A stretch of DNA of 64,000 bases from Pseudomonas sp. S31 (lineage in GTDB: Bacteria > Pseudomonadota > Gammaproteobacteria > Pseudomonadales > Pseudomonadaceae). The stretch's first letter is position 1. Each line of letters begins with the position of its first letter. The stretch is taken from contig NZ_JACVVE010000008.1 of NCBI RefSeq assembly GCF_016648105.1, forward strand, positions 98,002-162,001, written 5' to 3'. Positions 29,108 through 47,212 of this stretch are shown here, one piece after another. The notes beneath the pieces are model-generated. The model was not told the DNA's origin, ran no database searches, and saw nothing but the letters and a program-made list of their open reading frames with translations. A program made the translations under genes and the position numbers.

Positions 29108-29548
29108 ATGATGGACATCAACGAGATTCGCGAATACCTGCCTCACCGCTACCCGTTCCTGCTGGTAGACCGTGTGACGGATCTGGACTTCGAGGCCCAG
29201 AGCATTCGTGCCTACAAGAATGTCAGCATCAACGAGCCGTTCTTCAACGGCCATTTCCCGGCACACCCGATCATGCCGGGCGTTCTGATCATCGAAGCCA
29301 TGGCCCAGGCCGCCGGCATCCTCGGTTTCAAGATGCTCGACGCCAAACCGGCCGATGGCACCCTGTACTACTTCGTCGGCTCCGACAAGCTGCGTTTCCG
29401 CCAGCCGGTGCTGCCGGGTGACCAGTTGGTCCTGGAGGCCAAGTTCCTCAGCCGCAAGAGCATGATCTGGAAGTTCGAGTGCCGTGCGCTGGTCGACGGC
29501 AAGCCGGTCTGCTCGGCTGAGATCACCTGCGCGGAACGCTCCCTATGA
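29108..29548 (+). CDS. fabZ: 3-hydroxyacyl-ACP dehydratase FabZ
   Basis: Dehydrates 3-hydroxyacyl-ACP in fatty acid elongation and competes with lipid A synthesis for 3-hydroxyacyl chains. It is a hot-dog fold of 146 residues. The start [21 protein letters not shown] (29108) matches the family. Catalytic H49 lies in [11 protein letters not shown] and E63 in [10 protein letters not shown]. An upstream in-frame extension has no support. The stop overlaps the lpxA start by ATGA. Confidence 0.98.
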   Translation: MMDINEIREYLPHRYPFLLVDRVTDLDFEAQSIRAYKNVSINEPFFNGHFPAHPIMPGVLIIEAMAQAAGILGFKMLDAKPADGTLYYFVGSDKLRFRQPVLPGDQLVLEAKFLSRKSMIWKFECRALVDGKPVCSAEITCAERSL

Positions 29549-30321
29549 GTTCGATCGACCCTCGGGCGATCATCGACCCGTCGGCGAAGCTGGCCGACGG
29601 CGTCGAAGTCGGCCCTTGGTCCATCGTCGGTCCCGACGTCGAGATCGGCGAAGGTACGGTCATCGGCCCGCACGTGGTGCTCAAGGGTCCGACCCGTATC
29701 GGCAAGCACAACCGCATTTACCAGTTTTCGTCGATCGGCGAAGACACCCCTGACCTGAAGTACAAGGGTGAGCCGACTCGCCTGGTGATCGGCGATCACA
29801 ATGTGATCCGCGAAGGCGTGACCATTCACCGCGGCACTGTCCAGGACCGCGCCGAGACCACCCTGGGCGATCACAACCTGGTCATGGCCTATGCCCACAT
29901 CGGCCATGACAGCGTGATCGGCAACCATTGCATCCTGGTCAACAACACGGCGTTGGCCGGGCACGTCCACGTCGGCGACTGGGCTATCCTGTCCGGCTAC
30001 ACCCTCGTGCATCAGTACTGCCACATTGGCGCCCATGCGTTCTCCGGCATGGGCACGGCCATCGGCAAGGACGTGCCAGCGTTCGTCACGGTGTTCGGCA
30101 GCCCTGCCGAAGCCCGCAGCATGAACTTCGAGGGCATGCGCCGCCGGGGCTTCAGCGATGAGGTGATCCACGCCTTGCGCCGTTCCTACAAGACCGTCTA
30201 TCGCCAGGGCCTCACCGTGGAAGACGCGGTCAAGGAACTGGATGAGCTGGCGGGCCAATTCCCCGAAGTCGAGCTGTTCCGCCAGTCGATCCTGACCTCC
30301 GCGCGCGGCATCACCCGCTGA
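29545..30321 (+). CDS. lpxA: UDP-N-acetylglucosamine O-acyltransferase
   Basis: First lipid A step: puts a 3-hydroxyacyl chain on UDP-GlcNAc. It has 258 residues. A beta-helix of hexapeptide repeats (about 1-190) contains [16 protein letters not shown] with the catalytic histidine, followed by the C-terminal helical part with [18 protein letters not shown]. It is coupled to fabZ by ATGA, and lpxB starts one base after its stop. Confidence 0.99.
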   Translation: MSSIDPRAIIDPSAKLADGVEVGPWSIVGPDVEIGEGTVIGPHVVLKGPTRIGKHNRIYQFSSIGEDTPDLKYKGEPTRLVIGDHNVIREGVTIHRGTVQDRAETTLGDHNLVMAYAHIGHDSVIGNHCILVNNTALAGHVHVGDWAILSGYTLVHQYCHIGAHAFSGMGTAIGKDVPAFVTVFGSPAEARSMNFEGMRRRGFSDEVIHALRRSYKTVYRQGLTVEDAVKELDELAGQFPEVELFRQSILTSARGITR

Positions 30322-30322
30322 C

Positions 30323-31450
30323 ATGGCACAGCTCTGTGTAGCCTTGGTCGCGGGTGAGGCCAGCGGCGATATTCTCGGTTCCGGGCTGATGCGCGCCCTC
30401 AAGGTGCGCCATCCCGATGTGCGTTTCATCGGGGTCGGCGGTCCGTTGATGGAGGCCGAGGGCCTGCAATCGTACTTTCCCATGGAGCGCTTGGCGGTCA
30501 TGGGCCTGGTCGAAGTGCTGGGCCGCCTGCGCGAGCTGCTGAAGCGGCGCAAGGCGTTGATCCAGACCTTGATCGCCGAGAAGCCCGATGTGTTCATCGG
30601 TATCGATGCTCCCGACTTCACCCTCAACATCGAACTGAAACTGCGCCAGGCCGGGATCAAGACCGTGCACTACGTCAGCCCGTCGGTGTGGGCGTGGCGG
30701 CAGAAGCGCGTGCTGAAGATCCGTGAAGGCTGCGACCTGATGCTGACGCTGCTGCCGTTCGAGGCGCGCTTCTATGAAGAGCAGGGCGTGCCGGTGCGCT
30801 TCGTCGGCCATCCACTGGCCGACACCATCCCCCTGGATGCCGATCGCCAGGCTGCGCGCCAGGCGCTGGGCCTGGGCGAGGGGCCGCTGGTGGCGTTGAT
30901 GCCCGGCAGTCGGGGCGGCGAGGTAGGGCGCCTGGGGGCGTTGTTCCTCGACGCTGCGCAGCGCCTGCAACAACTGGTGCCAGGTGTGCGTTTCGTGCTG
31001 CCCTGTGCCAATGCCACGCGCCGCGCCCAGATCGAACAGATGCTGGCAGGGCGCGACCTGCCGCTGACCTTGCTCGATGGCGAGTCGCACCAGGCCCTGG
31101 CGGCCTGCGATGCGGTCTTGATCGCTTCGGGCACGGCCACGCTTGAAGCCTTGCTGTACAAGCGGCCGATGGTCGTGGCCTATCGCTTGGCGCCACTGAC
31201 CTACTGGATTCTCAAGCGTCTGGTCAAAAGCCCCTACGTGTCGTTGCCCAACCTGCTCGCCCAGCGCGAGCTGGTGCCGGAACTGCTGCAGGACGACGCC
31301 ACCAGCGAAGCCCTGGCCCAGACCCTGGCGCCGCTGGTCGCCGACGGCAGCCAGCAGACCGAACGCTTCGACGAGATTCACCGCACCTTGCGCCGCGACG
31401 CCTCCAACCAGGCGGCCGACGCGGTGCTCGCCCTGCTCGAGGAGCGCTGA
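30323..31450 (+). CDS. lpxB: Lipid A disaccharide synthase
   Basis: GT19 enzyme joining lipid X and UDP-2,3-diacylglucosamine into the tetraacyl disaccharide. It has 375 residues. The start [20 protein letters not shown] and [14 protein letters not shown] are diagnostic, and LPGSRGGEV and [12 protein letters not shown] form the donor site. It is in the lpxD-fabZ-lpxA-lpxB-rnhB operon; rnhB starts one base after the stop. Confidence 0.99.
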   Translation: MAQLCVALVAGEASGDILGSGLMRALKVRHPDVRFIGVGGPLMEAEGLQSYFPMERLAVMGLVEVLGRLRELLKRRKALIQTLIAEKPDVFIGIDAPDFTLNIELKLRQAGIKTVHYVSPSVWAWRQKRVLKIREGCDLMLTLLPFEARFYEEQGVPVRFVGHPLADTIPLDADRQAARQALGLGEGPLVALMPGSRGGEVGRLGALFLDAAQRLQQLVPGVRFVLPCANATRRAQIEQMLAGRDLPLTLLDGESHQALAACDAVLIASGTATLEALLYKRPMVVAYRLAPLTYWILKRLVKSPYVSLPNLLAQRELVPELLQDDATSEALAQTLAPLVADGSQQTERFDEIHRTLRRDASNQAADAVLALLEER

Positions 31451-31451
31451 G

Positions 31452-32075
31452 ATGCAGATTGGACTGGATTTCAACCTGGTCGAGGAGCTGGTCGCCGGTG
31501 TCGACGAAGTGGGCCGTGGCCCGTTGTGCGGCGCGGTGGTCACCGCCGCGGTGATCCTCGATCCGGCGCGGCCGATCCTTGGCCTCAACGATTCGAAGAA
31601 ACTCACCGAGGCCAAGCGCGAAGCGCTGTTCGACGAGATCCGGGAGAAGGCCCTGAGCTTCTGCATCGCGCGCGCCGAGGTCGAGGAAATCGACCGGCTG
31701 AACATCCTCCATGCCACCATGCTGGCCATGCAGCGTGCGGTGGAAGGCCTGCACATCACGCCCAAGCTGGCCCTGATCGACGGCAACCGCTGCCCGAAAC
31801 TGGCGGTGCCGGCGGCGCCGGTGGTCAAGGGCGACAGCCAGGTGCCGGCCATCGCGGCCGCCTCGATCCTGGCCAAGGTCACCCGGGACCGGGAGATGAG
31901 CGCTTTCGAGCTGATCTATCCGGGTTACGGGATCGGTGGGCACAAGGGCTATCCGACCCCGGTGCATCTCGAAGCCCTTGCGCGGCTTGGGCCGACGCCC
32001 ATTCATCGGCGTTCCTTCGCCCCGGTGCGGGTGGCTTGGGAAGCGCGTGCAGGGATCAGCGATTCCCTGATCTAG
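31452..32075 (+). CDS. rnhB: Ribonuclease HII
   Basis: Cuts RNA in RNA-DNA hybrids and initiates removal of misincorporated ribonucleotides. It has 207 residues. Catalytic D18 and E19 are in [35 protein letters not shown] and the C-terminal [18 protein letters not shown] are also present. It is the last gene of the lipid A operon, with a REP pair after it. Confidence 0.98.
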   Translation: MQIGLDFNLVEELVAGVDEVGRGPLCGAVVTAAVILDPARPILGLNDSKKLTEAKREALFDEIREKALSFCIARAEVEEIDRLNILHATMLAMQRAVEGLHITPKLALIDGNRCPKLAVPAAPVVKGDSQVPAIAAASILAKVTRDREMSAFELIYPGYGIGGHKGYPTPVHLEALARLGPTPIHRRSFAPVRVAWEARAGISDSLI

Positions 32076-32097
32076 TGCGTCGCGGCTTTGCGCCTTT

Positions 32098-32182
32098 GTA
32101 GGAGCGGCTTCAGCCGCGAACACCGGCATGGCCGGTGCCAGCCACCGCGGTGTCTGCTTCGCGGCTAAAGCCGCTCCTACAG
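32098..32182. repeat. Inverted pair of REP elements (BIME-like)
   Basis: TGTAGGAGCGGCTTCAGCCG CGA (32098-32120) and the opposite copy TTCGCGGCTAAAGCCGCTCC TACA (32159-32182) flank a short spacer holding CACCGGC-ATG-GCCGGTG. The whole 85-base unit can fold into a long hairpin at the rnhB-dnaE boundary. Confidence 0.8.
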
Positions 32183-32270
32183 GGATCCGGTTGCAAAGCC
32201 GCCCGCAAATCCCCCGCCCATTTACGCTACAATCCCGCCCTTGTCGTTCGCCACTGCTACAGGATCTCCC

Positions 32271-35795
<3,525 letters not shown>

Positions 35796-35900
35796 ACCGA
35801 CGAATTTTAATCTCGACCTGAATGCGCCTGATCCCTTAAGGTAGGGCGCCAAACGGATCAACCGGCCGGCCGCCTGGCCGTAGACCCAAGACGGATGCCT

Positions 35901-36848
35901 ATGAACCCGAATTTCCTCGATTTCGAACAGCCGATTGCCGACCTGCAAGCCAAGATCGAAGGGCTGCGCCTGGTGGGCAACGACAACTCGCTGAACATCA
36001 GCGATGAGATTGCCCGTCTGCAAGACAAGAGCAATACCCTGACCGAAAGCATCTTCGGCAACCTGACCAGCTGGCAGATCGCCCGCCTGGCCCGTCACCC
36101 GCGTCGTCCCTACACCCTGGACTACCTCGAGCACATCTTCAGCGAGTTCGAAGAACTGCACGGTGACCGTCACTTCTCCGACGACGCCGCCATCGTCGGT
36201 GGTACCGCACGCCTGGACGGCAAGCCGGTCATGGTCATCGGCCACCAGAAGGGCCGTGAAGTGCGCGAGAAAGTACGCCGCAACTTCGGCATGCCGCGCC
36301 CTGAAGGCTACCGCAAGGCTTGCCGCCTGATGGAAATGGCCGAGCGCTTCAAGATGCCGATCCTCACCTTCATCGACACCCCGGGCGCCTATCCGGGCAT
36401 CGATGCGGAAGAGCGCAACCAGAGCGAAGCCATCGCCTGGAACCTGCGGGTCATGGCGCGCCTGAAAACCCCGATCATCGCCACCGTTATCGGCGAGGGT
36501 GGTTCCGGCGGTGCACTGGCCATCGGCGTGTGCGACCAGCTGAACATGCTGCAGTACTCCACCTACTCGGTGATCTCGCCGGAAGGCTGCGCCTCGATCC
36601 TGTGGAAGACCGCCGACAAGGCTGCCGATGCTGCTGAAGCCATGGGCATCACTGCCGAGCGGCTGAAAAGCCTGAACATCGTCGACAAGGTCATCTCGGA
36701 GCCGCTGGGCGGCGCTCACCGTGATCCGGCGCAGATGTCCGAAAGCATCCGCGCCGACCTGGTCGAGCAGTTGGACATGCTCGGTAAGTTCGACAACGAC
36801 GCACTGCTGGCCCGTCGTTACGAGCGCCTGATGAGCTACGGCCTCTGA
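35901..36848 (+). CDS. accA: Acetyl-CoA carboxylase carboxyltransferase subunit alpha
   Basis: Alpha half of the carboxyltransferase that makes malonyl-CoA, partner of AccD (not in this window). It has 315 residues from [16 protein letters not shown]; an ATG two codons upstream is an alternative. An N-terminal helical region and the crotonase-like core with [32 protein letters not shown] and [13 protein letters not shown] are present. It lies 105 bases after dnaE. Confidence 0.99.
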   Translation: MNPNFLDFEQPIADLQAKIEGLRLVGNDNSLNISDEIARLQDKSNTLTESIFGNLTSWQIARLARHPRRPYTLDYLEHIFSEFEELHGDRHFSDDAAIVGGTARLDGKPVMVIGHQKGREVREKVRRNFGMPRPEGYRKACRLMEMAERFKMPILTFIDTPGAYPGIDAEERNQSEAIAWNLRVMARLKTPIIATVIGEGGSGGALAIGVCDQLNMLQYSTYSVISPEGCASILWKTADKAADAAEAMGITAERLKSLNIVDKVISEPLGGAHRDPAQMSESIRADLVEQLDMLGKFDNDALLARRYERLMSYGL

Positions 36849-36863
36849 TAACGCGGTGACTGG

Positions 36864-36944
36864 CACCGGCGTAGCCGGTGTTCGCGGGTAAACCCGCTCC
36901 TACAGGGACGGCGCCGTCCCTGTAGGAGCGGGTTTACCCGCGAA
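36864..36944. repeat. REP element pair forming a perfect 64-bp palindrome
   Basis: CACCGGC-GTA-GCCGGTG (36864-36880) precedes two head-to-head REP copies at 36881-36944. The first 32 bases (TTCGCGGGTAAACCCGCTCC and on to GGGACGGC) are the exact reverse complement of the last 32, with no spacer. It lies between accA and tilS. Confidence 0.9.
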
Positions 36945-36971
36945 TGCGGTACCGAACTGTTCGAGGTCCTG

Positions 36972-38255
36972 ATGATCAACCTCACCCCCTGGCTCAGCGC
37001 CTCCACCTGGTACATCGCCTTCTCCGGCGGCCTCGACTCCACCGTCCTCCTGCACCTGTTGGCCAGCCACGCCCGTAACCACGCATCCCCGCCACTGCGC
37101 GCCCTGCACGTCCACCACGGCCTGCAACCCGCCGCTGACGCCTGGCCCGCCCACTGCCAGTCCATCTGCGACACCCTCGGTATCGACCTCCAGGTCATCC
37201 ACGTCCAGGTCGCCCCTGGCGCGAGCCTCGAACAGGCCGCCCGCGAGGCCCGCTACGCAGCCTTCGAAAAACTGTTGGGCCCAGGTGATGTGCTGTTTAC
37301 CGCCCAGCACCGCGACGATCAGGCCGAGACCTTGCTCTTTCGTCTGTTACGCGGTGCTGGAGTGCGTGGCTTGGCAGGCGTGCCTCAGCGGCGACCGCTG
37401 GGGCAGGGCAGCCTGGCCCGACCGCTCCTCTCGCAGAGCCGCCAGCAGTTGCAGAGCTTTGCCCAGGCCCACGGCCTGAACTGGATCGAAGACCCCTCCA
37501 ACAGCGACACACGCTTTGCCCGCAACTACCTGCGCGGCGAGGTGATGCCGGTGTTGCAGCGCCGCTGGCCGCAGGCTGCGCAGAACATGGCGCGCTCGGC
37601 CGAGCACCTGGGCGAGGCGCTGGGCCTGCTCGATGAGGTGGCAGAGGCTGACCTGGCCGTTGCCGGGCAGGGCGCCCCGTTGCCTTGGACGCGCCTGGAT
37701 TCGCTGGATCTCGCCACGCTCACCGCGCTGTCGCCAGCGCGCCAGCGCAACGCCCTGCAATACTGGCTCAGCCGTCGCACCCGGTTGCCCGACACGCGCC
37801 ACTGGGCCGGCTGGGCCGACCTGCGCGACGCCGCCGTCGATGCCTGCCCACAGTGGTGCCTGGCCGATGGCCAGCTGGTGCGCAGTCATGGCCGGATCTG
37901 GTGGTTGAGCGGCGACTGGCTGCATCTGCCCGCAGGCCGCCACGCCTGGGCGGACCCAGGCAGCGCGCTGGCCTTGCCCGGCAACGGCAGCGTGCGCCTG
38001 CAAGCGGGCCAGCCCCTGGCCAACCTGCACGTCGCCTACCGTCAGGGTGGCGAAGTGCTCGAGCTGCCTGGGCGTGGCCGGCGCGACCTCAAGCGCTTGC
38101 TCAACGAGCTGCAGGTGCCGCATTTCCTGCGTGCGCGCCTGCCGCTGCTGTACCAGGGCGAGCGCCTGCTGGCGGTGGCCAACCTGCCGGGCCTGGCGCA
38201 GGCGGATTGCCAGCTTCACTGGCAGTTGCCGACGAACGCGCAAGGTTTGAGCTGA
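36972..38255 (+). CDS. tilS: tRNA(Ile)-lysidine synthetase
   Basis: Modifies C34 of the CAU-anticodon tRNA-Ile to lysidine so that it reads AUA. It has 427 residues. The PP-loop ATP motif is SGGLDST at 18-24, and HHGLQPAADAW and AQHRDDQAETLLFRLLRGAG follow. A TilS substrate-binding domain and a C-terminal domain with ELPGRGRRDLKRLLNELQVPHFLRARLPLLY complete it. It sits between accA and pyrG, as usual in Pseudomonas. Confidence 0.97.
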   Translation: MINLTPWLSASTWYIAFSGGLDSTVLLHLLASHARNHASPPLRALHVHHGLQPAADAWPAHCQSICDTLGIDLQVIHVQVAPGASLEQAAREARYAAFEKLLGPGDVLFTAQHRDDQAETLLFRLLRGAGVRGLAGVPQRRPLGQGSLARPLLSQSRQQLQSFAQAHGLNWIEDPSNSDTRFARNYLRGEVMPVLQRRWPQAAQNMARSAEHLGEALGLLDEVAEADLAVAGQGAPLPWTRLDSLDLATLTALSPARQRNALQYWLSRRTRLPDTRHWAGWADLRDAAVDACPQWCLADGQLVRSHGRIWWLSGDWLHLPAGRHAWADPGSALALPGNGSVRLQAGQPLANLHVAYRQGGEVLELPGRGRRDLKRLLNELQVPHFLRARLPLLYQGERLLAVANLPGLAQADCQLHWQLPTNAQGLS

Positions 38256-38275
38256 AGGGTACATTCGGGTAGACT
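38247..38275 (+). promoter_or_regulatory. Predicted pyrG promoter
   Basis: TTGAGC (38247-38252), a 17-base spacer and TAGACT (38270-38275) overlap the end of tilS. The -10 lies in the palindrome GGGTAG-A-CTACCC (38267-38279). The predicted start near 38282 gives a long leader of about 240 bases. Confidence 0.55.
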
Positions 38276-38281
38276 ACCCTC

Positions 38282-41002
<2,721 letters not shown>

Positions 41003-41034
41003 AGCTCATTTCTCGGGTAAAGTACCGCCCGTTT

Positions 41035-41058
41035 CCCCCTGACCTTCCGGTCAGGGGG
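41035..41058 (+). terminator. Hairpin after kdsA
   Basis: CCCCCTGACC-TTCC-GGTCAGGGGG is a perfect 10-base stem with a tetraloop in the 153-base gap before eno. The T-tract is poor (CCTGTTC), so termination may need help, or it may protect an mRNA 3' end. Confidence 0.65.
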
Positions 41059-41101
41059 CCTGTTCATCAGGCCTGCCTTGCTGTGTGAAATCGCCTGGTG
41101 A

Positions 41102-42445
<1,344 letters not shown>

Positions 42446-42480
42446 GCAAGAGATGGTAAAAAGACAGCAGCCGAGGCTGG

Positions 42481-42555
42481 CGGACGTTTCGTAATGAAAT
42501 GTCCGACGCTTCATGCGGGTTTCTGTCAACGAAGCCTGGCCTCGGCCAGGCTTCG
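42481..42555 (+). terminator. Two tandem hairpins between eno and ftsB
   Basis: The first is CGGACGTTTC/GAAATGTCCG (42481-42505, one G-U pair). The second is CGAAGCCTGGC-CTCG-GCCAGGCTTCG (42530-42555, 11 perfect pairs and a tetraloop). Neither has a strong T-tract. They would separate the highly expressed eno from the cell-division gene. Confidence 0.6.
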
Positions 42556-42601
42556 TGCTATATGACGCCCGTGTGCGGCGGTCTTTAACCTGGATACCTT
42601 G

Positions 42602-42883
42602 ATGCGCAGTCCCTATTGGTTGTTTCTTGTCCTGCTTCTGCTGCTCGGTGGCCTGCAATACCGCCTATGGGTCGGTAACGGCAGCCTGGCGCAAGTGGCC
42701 GAGCTCAAGCAGCAGATCGACGAACAGCACGCCGAGAACGAGCGGCTGCTGGAGCGTAACCGCGTGCTCGATGCCGAGGTGCTGGAGCTGAAGAAAGGCA
42801 TGGAGACCGTCGAAGAACGGGCTCGTCACGAATTGGGAATGGTCAAAGAGGGCGAGACCCTCTTCCAGCTGCCGCAAAAATGA
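42602..42883 (+). CDS. ftsB: Cell division protein FtsB
   Basis: Bitopic divisome protein that forms a complex with FtsL and FtsQ and activates FtsWI. It has 93 residues. A short cytoplasmic start (MRSPYW) is followed by one membrane helix (about 5-21) and a periplasmic coiled coil (about 30-75, QVAELKQQIDEQHAENERLL), as expected. The start at 42602 is the ATG; the TTG just before is unlikely. The stop overlaps ispD by ATGA. Confidence 0.96.
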   Translation: MRSPYWLFLVLLLLLGGLQYRLWVGNGSLAQVAELKQQIDEQHAENERLLERNRVLDAEVLELKKGMETVEERARHELGMVKEGETLFQLPQK

Positions 42884-43587
42884 CTGATACGCTACCGGCC
42901 TTCTGGGCCGTGATTCCTGCTGCGGGCGTAGGTGCCCGCATGGCTGCCGACCGTCCCAAGCAATACCTGGAGCTGGCCGGGCAGACCATTCTCGAGCATA
43001 GCCTCGACTGTTTTCTTGGCCACCCCTCGCTCAAGGGTGTGGTGGTCAGCATCGCTACCGATGACCCTTACTGGCCCAACCTGTCATGCGCGCGCGATCC
43101 GCGGATCCGGCGCGCGCCGGGTGGGCGCGAGCGGGCCGACTCGGTACTCAACGCCTTGCTGGTGCTGCATGCCCAGGGCGCTGCGGACAGCGACTGGGTG
43201 CTGGTGCACGATGCCGCGCGGCCGAACCTGGCGCGTAGCGATCTCGACCGGCTGTTGTCGGAGTTGGCGGACGACCCGGTGGGGGGGCTCCTGGCAGTGC
43301 CGGCGCGGGATACCCTCAAGCGCGCCGATACCGATGGACGGGTCAGCGCCACGGTGGACCGTAGCACCATCTGGCAGGCCTACACCCCGCAGATGTTCCG
43401 CCTGGGGACCTTGCATCGGGCCTTGGCCGAGTGCCTGGTATCCGATGTGGCGGTGACCGACGAGGCGTCTGCCATCGAGTGGACAGGGCAAGCGCCGCGA
43501 TTGGTCGAAGGGCGTAGCGACAACATCAAGGTGACCCGGCCGGAAGACTTGGAGTGGTTGCGTCAGCGCTGGGCTGGACGAAGCTGA
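42880..43587 (+). CDS. ispD: 2-C-methyl-D-erythritol 4-phosphate cytidylyltransferase
   Basis: MEP pathway step making CDP-methylerythritol. It has 235 residues. The nucleotidyltransferase motif AVIPAAGVGARMAADRPKQYLEL (9-31) and DWVLVHDAARPNL are present, with VTDEASAIEW near the C-terminus. It is coupled to ftsB by ATGA. ispF of the same pathway is 3.2 kb downstream; the LysR-frmA-fghA block lies between them. Confidence 0.98.
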   Translation: MTDTLPAFWAVIPAAGVGARMAADRPKQYLELAGQTILEHSLDCFLGHPSLKGVVVSIATDDPYWPNLSCARDPRIRRAPGGRERADSVLNALLVLHAQGAADSDWVLVHDAARPNLARSDLDRLLSELADDPVGGLLAVPARDTLKRADTDGRVSATVDRSTIWQAYTPQMFRLGTLHRALAECLVSDVAVTDEASAIEWTGQAPRLVEGRSDNIKVTRPEDLEWLRQRWAGRS

Positions 43588-43603
43588 TAGTCGTATTCCT
43601 GTA

Positions 43604-43635
43604 CCGGCCTCTTCGCGGGTAAACCCGCTCCTACA
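43604..43635. repeat. REP element (P. putida type)
   Basis: CCGGCCTCTTCGCGGGTAAA CCCGCTCCTACA, a single near-consensus copy between the convergent ispD and LysR genes. Confidence 0.85.
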
Positions 43636-43640
43636 AGATT

Positions 43641-44558
43641 TCACTCAGTCTGAAATCTGTGCGATCCCTGCCGATACTCCGGCAACCCCGCCAACCCTGC
43701 CTTTAAATGATCCACCAAGCGCCTGACCTTGGGCGACAGGTGCCGCTGCTGCGGATACAACGCCCACACCGCGGTATTGGGAGGCTGATGGGCCTCGAGC
43801 AACGACACCAGCGCCCCGCTGTGCAAATGCTCGAGCACGTAGTAGTCCGGCAACTGGCACAAGCCCATCCCCAGCAACGCCGCGTCCAGTACCGCCTGGC
43901 CGCTGTTGCAGCGCCAGTTGCCCTGCACCCGCTGGCTGATTTCCCGGCCATCCTGCTGCAAGGCCCACAAGTCCGTGCTGCCCACCAGGCAATTGTGTCG
44001 CGCCAGTTCCGACAGGCTGTGCGGCCGGCCGTAGCGTTCCAGGTAATCGGGCGAGGCGCACAGGTACATGCGCCGCGGTGCCAGGCGCGTGGCGACCAAG
44101 CGTGAGTCCTGCAGGCGACCGAGGCGGATGGCCAGGTCCATGCCTTCGTGCACCAGGTCGAGGGTGCGGTTGCTCAGTTCCACGTCGACGCGCAGTTGCG
44201 GGTACAAGGCCATGAAGCGCGTCACCAGCGGCACGATGAAGCGTTCGCCATAGGCCACCGCACAGGTCATGCGCAGCAGGCCCTTCGGTTCGCTGGCCAG
44301 ATCGCCAACGGCACGCAGGGCTTCGTCGCGGCCGTCCTGCAGGCGCTGGCAATGCTGCAGGAAGGTCTGCCCGGCCTCGCTCAAGGTCACTCGCCGGGTA
44401 CTGCGGTACAGCAGGCGGGTTTGCAGGCGCTCTTCCAGGCGGGCGATTTGCCGGCTCACATGCGAGGACGAAACCCCGAGGCGCTCGGCAGCAGCGGTGA
44501 ACTGGCCCGATTCGGCCACAGCCACGAATTCGTCGATGCCTTCCCAGCGGCTGCTCAT
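43641..44558 (-). CDS. LysR-family transcriptional regulator
   Basis: DNA-binding regulator of 305 residues. The N-terminal winged helix is clear (FTAAAERLGVSSSHVSRQIARLEERLQTRLLYR, about 19-51), followed by the TLSEAGQTFLQHC linker and a periplasmic-binding-like sensor domain (about 90-295). It is divergent from frmA with 108 bases between, the classical LysR layout, so control of frmA-fghA is plausible; no effector can be named. The sequence type is close to the many CrgA/AaeR-like paralogues of Pseudomonas, so the regulatory link is only inferred. Confidence 0.88.
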   Translation of the reverse strand: MSSRWEGIDEFVAVAESGQFTAAAERLGVSSSHVSRQIARLEERLQTRLLYRSTRRVTLSEAGQTFLQHCQRLQDGRDEALRAVGDLASEPKGLLRMTCAVAYGERFIVPLVTRFMALYPQLRVDVELSNRTLDLVHEGMDLAIRLGRLQDSRLVATRLAPRRMYLCASPDYLERYGRPHSLSELARHNCLVGSTDLWALQQDGREISQRVQGNWRCNSGQAVLDAALLGMGLCQLPDYYVLEHLHSGALVSLLEAHQPPNTAVWALYPQQRHLSPKVRRLVDHLKAGLAGLPEYRQGSHRFQTE

Positions 44559-44639
44559 TGATTATCCCTGCATGGCAATAATGTTTTGTCTTCGCCTGGA
44601 TTATTCATCAAAAGACACTGAATTACACTGCTTGCCTGA

Positions 44640-45779
<1,140 letters not shown>

Positions 45780-45787
45780 GGTGTGCC

Positions 45788-46642
45788 ATGAGCCTGGATA
45801 ACATCTCCTGCCAGAAGAGCTTCGGCGGCTGGCACAAGCGTTACCGGCATCACTCCAAGGTGCTGGGCTGCGACATGGTGTTCGCGGTCTACCTGCCACC
45901 GCAGGCCGAGCAGGGCGAGAAGCTGCCGGTGCTGTACTGGCTCAGCGGCCTCACCTGCACCGACGAGAACTTCATGCAGAAGGCCGGCGCCCAGCGCCTG
46001 GCCGCGGAGCTGGGGTTGATCATCGTGGCACCGGACACCAGCCCACGGGGCGAACAGGTGCCCGGCGACCCGGACGGCGCTTATGACTTCGGCCTCGGTG
46101 CTGGCTTCTACCTCAACGCCACCCAGCAGCCCTGGGCCCAGCACTACCGCATGCACGACTACGTGGTGCAGGAGCTGCCGGCACTGATCGAGGCGCATTT
46201 CCCGGCCTCCGACCAGCGCAGCATCAGCGGCCATTCCATGGGTGGGCATGGCGCGCTGGTCTGCGCCCTGCGCAACCCAGGGCGCTATCGCTCGGTGTCG
46301 GCGTTTTCGCCGATCAGCAACCCGATGGATTGCCCGTGGGGCGAGAAGGCCTTCAGCCGCTACCTGGGCGAAGACCGGGCACGCTGGCGCGAGTGGGATG
46401 CCAGCGTGCTGCTGGCCGAGACGCCGGCGGGGCAGTGCCCGCCATTGCTGGTGGACCAGGGCGACCGCGACGACTTCCTCGAGAAGCAGCTCAAGCCCGA
46501 GGCGCTGGAGCAGGCTGCACGCAAAGGGGGGCATGAACTGACCCTGCGCCTGCAACCTGGCTACGACCATAGCTATTACTTCATCGCCAGCTTCATCGAT
46601 GAGCACCTGCGGCACCATGCGGTGGCGCTCGGGCGGGTATAG
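45788..46642 (+). CDS. fghA: S-formylglutathione hydrolase
   Basis: Esterase-D-family serine hydrolase releasing formate and glutathione from S-formylglutathione, the second step of formaldehyde detoxification. It has 284 residues. The nucleophile is S150 in [10 protein letters not shown], with an oxyanion segment [12 protein letters not shown] and the catalytic histidine in GYDHSYYFI. It is in an operon with frmA. Confidence 0.97.
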   Translation: MSLDNISCQKSFGGWHKRYRHHSKVLGCDMVFAVYLPPQAEQGEKLPVLYWLSGLTCTDENFMQKAGAQRLAAELGLIIVAPDTSPRGEQVPGDPDGAYDFGLGAGFYLNATQQPWAQHYRMHDYVVQELPALIEAHFPASDQRSISGHSMGGHGALVCALRNPGRYRSVSAFSPISNPMDCPWGEKAFSRYLGEDRARWREWDASVLLAETPAGQCPPLLVDQGDRDDFLEKQLKPEALEQAARKGGHELTLRLQPGYDHSYYFIASFIDEHLRHHAVALGRV

Positions 46643-46710
46643 CGACAGCCGCTGTTGCAGGCGAAGGGCTGCGCAAGCAGCCCAATCCCCGCCCAAAGCA
46701 GGTAGAATCA

Positions 46711-46736
46711 CGCCCTGACTCAATCAGGGCGTTTTT
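46711..46736 (+). terminator. Terminator-type hairpin ending at the ispF start
   Basis: CGCCCTGA-CTCAA-TCAGGGCG followed by TTTTT is a perfect 8-base stem with a T-tract. It ends two bases before the ispF ATG. It is a good terminator for frmA-fghA, yet it occupies the place where ispF would need a ribosome-binding site. A TAGAAT (46703-46708) just upstream could be a -10 for ispF, placing the start inside the hairpin. Confidence 0.7.
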
Positions 46737-46738
46737 CT

Positions 46739-47212
46739 ATGCGTATTGGCCACGGCTACGATGTGCACCGTTTCTGCGACGGTGATTTCATTACCCTGGG
46801 TGGGGTGCGTATCCCCCACAAATACGGCCTGCTGGCCCATTCCGACGGTGACGTGCTGCTGCATGCCCTGAGCGATGCCTTGCTCGGCGCCGCCGCATTG
46901 GGTGATATCGGCAAGCATTTCCCCGACACCGATCCACAGTTCAAGGGCGCCGACAGCCGTGTGCTGCTGCGCCATGTGGTGGGTATCGTCGCGGCCAAGG
47001 GCTGGAAGGTCGGCAACGTCGACGCCACCATCGTCGCCCAGGCACCGAAGATGGCCCCGCACATCGAAACCATGCGCCAGGTGATTGCCGAAGACCTGCA
47101 GGTCGAACTCGACCAGGTCAACGTCAAGGCCACCACCACCGAGAAACTCGGCTTCACCGGCCGCGAGGAGGGCATCGCCGTGCATGCGGTCGCCCTGCTG
47201 CTGCCAGCATGA
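46739..47212 (+). CDS. ispF: 2-C-methyl-D-erythritol 2,4-cyclodiphosphate synthase
   Basis: MEP pathway cyclase. It has 157 residues. Metal ligands D8, H10 and H42 are in GHGYDVH and [13 protein letters not shown], and [18 protein letters not shown] is the family signature. The start codon stands directly after a T-tract hairpin and has no free Shine-Dalgarno sequence. truD overlaps by ATGA. Confidence 0.98.
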   Translation: MRIGHGYDVHRFCDGDFITLGGVRIPHKYGLLAHSDGDVLLHALSDALLGAAALGDIGKHFPDTDPQFKGADSRVLLRHVVGIVAAKGWKVGNVDATIVAQAPKMAPHIETMRQVIAEDLQVELDQVNVKATTTEKLGFTGREEGIAVHAVALLLPA

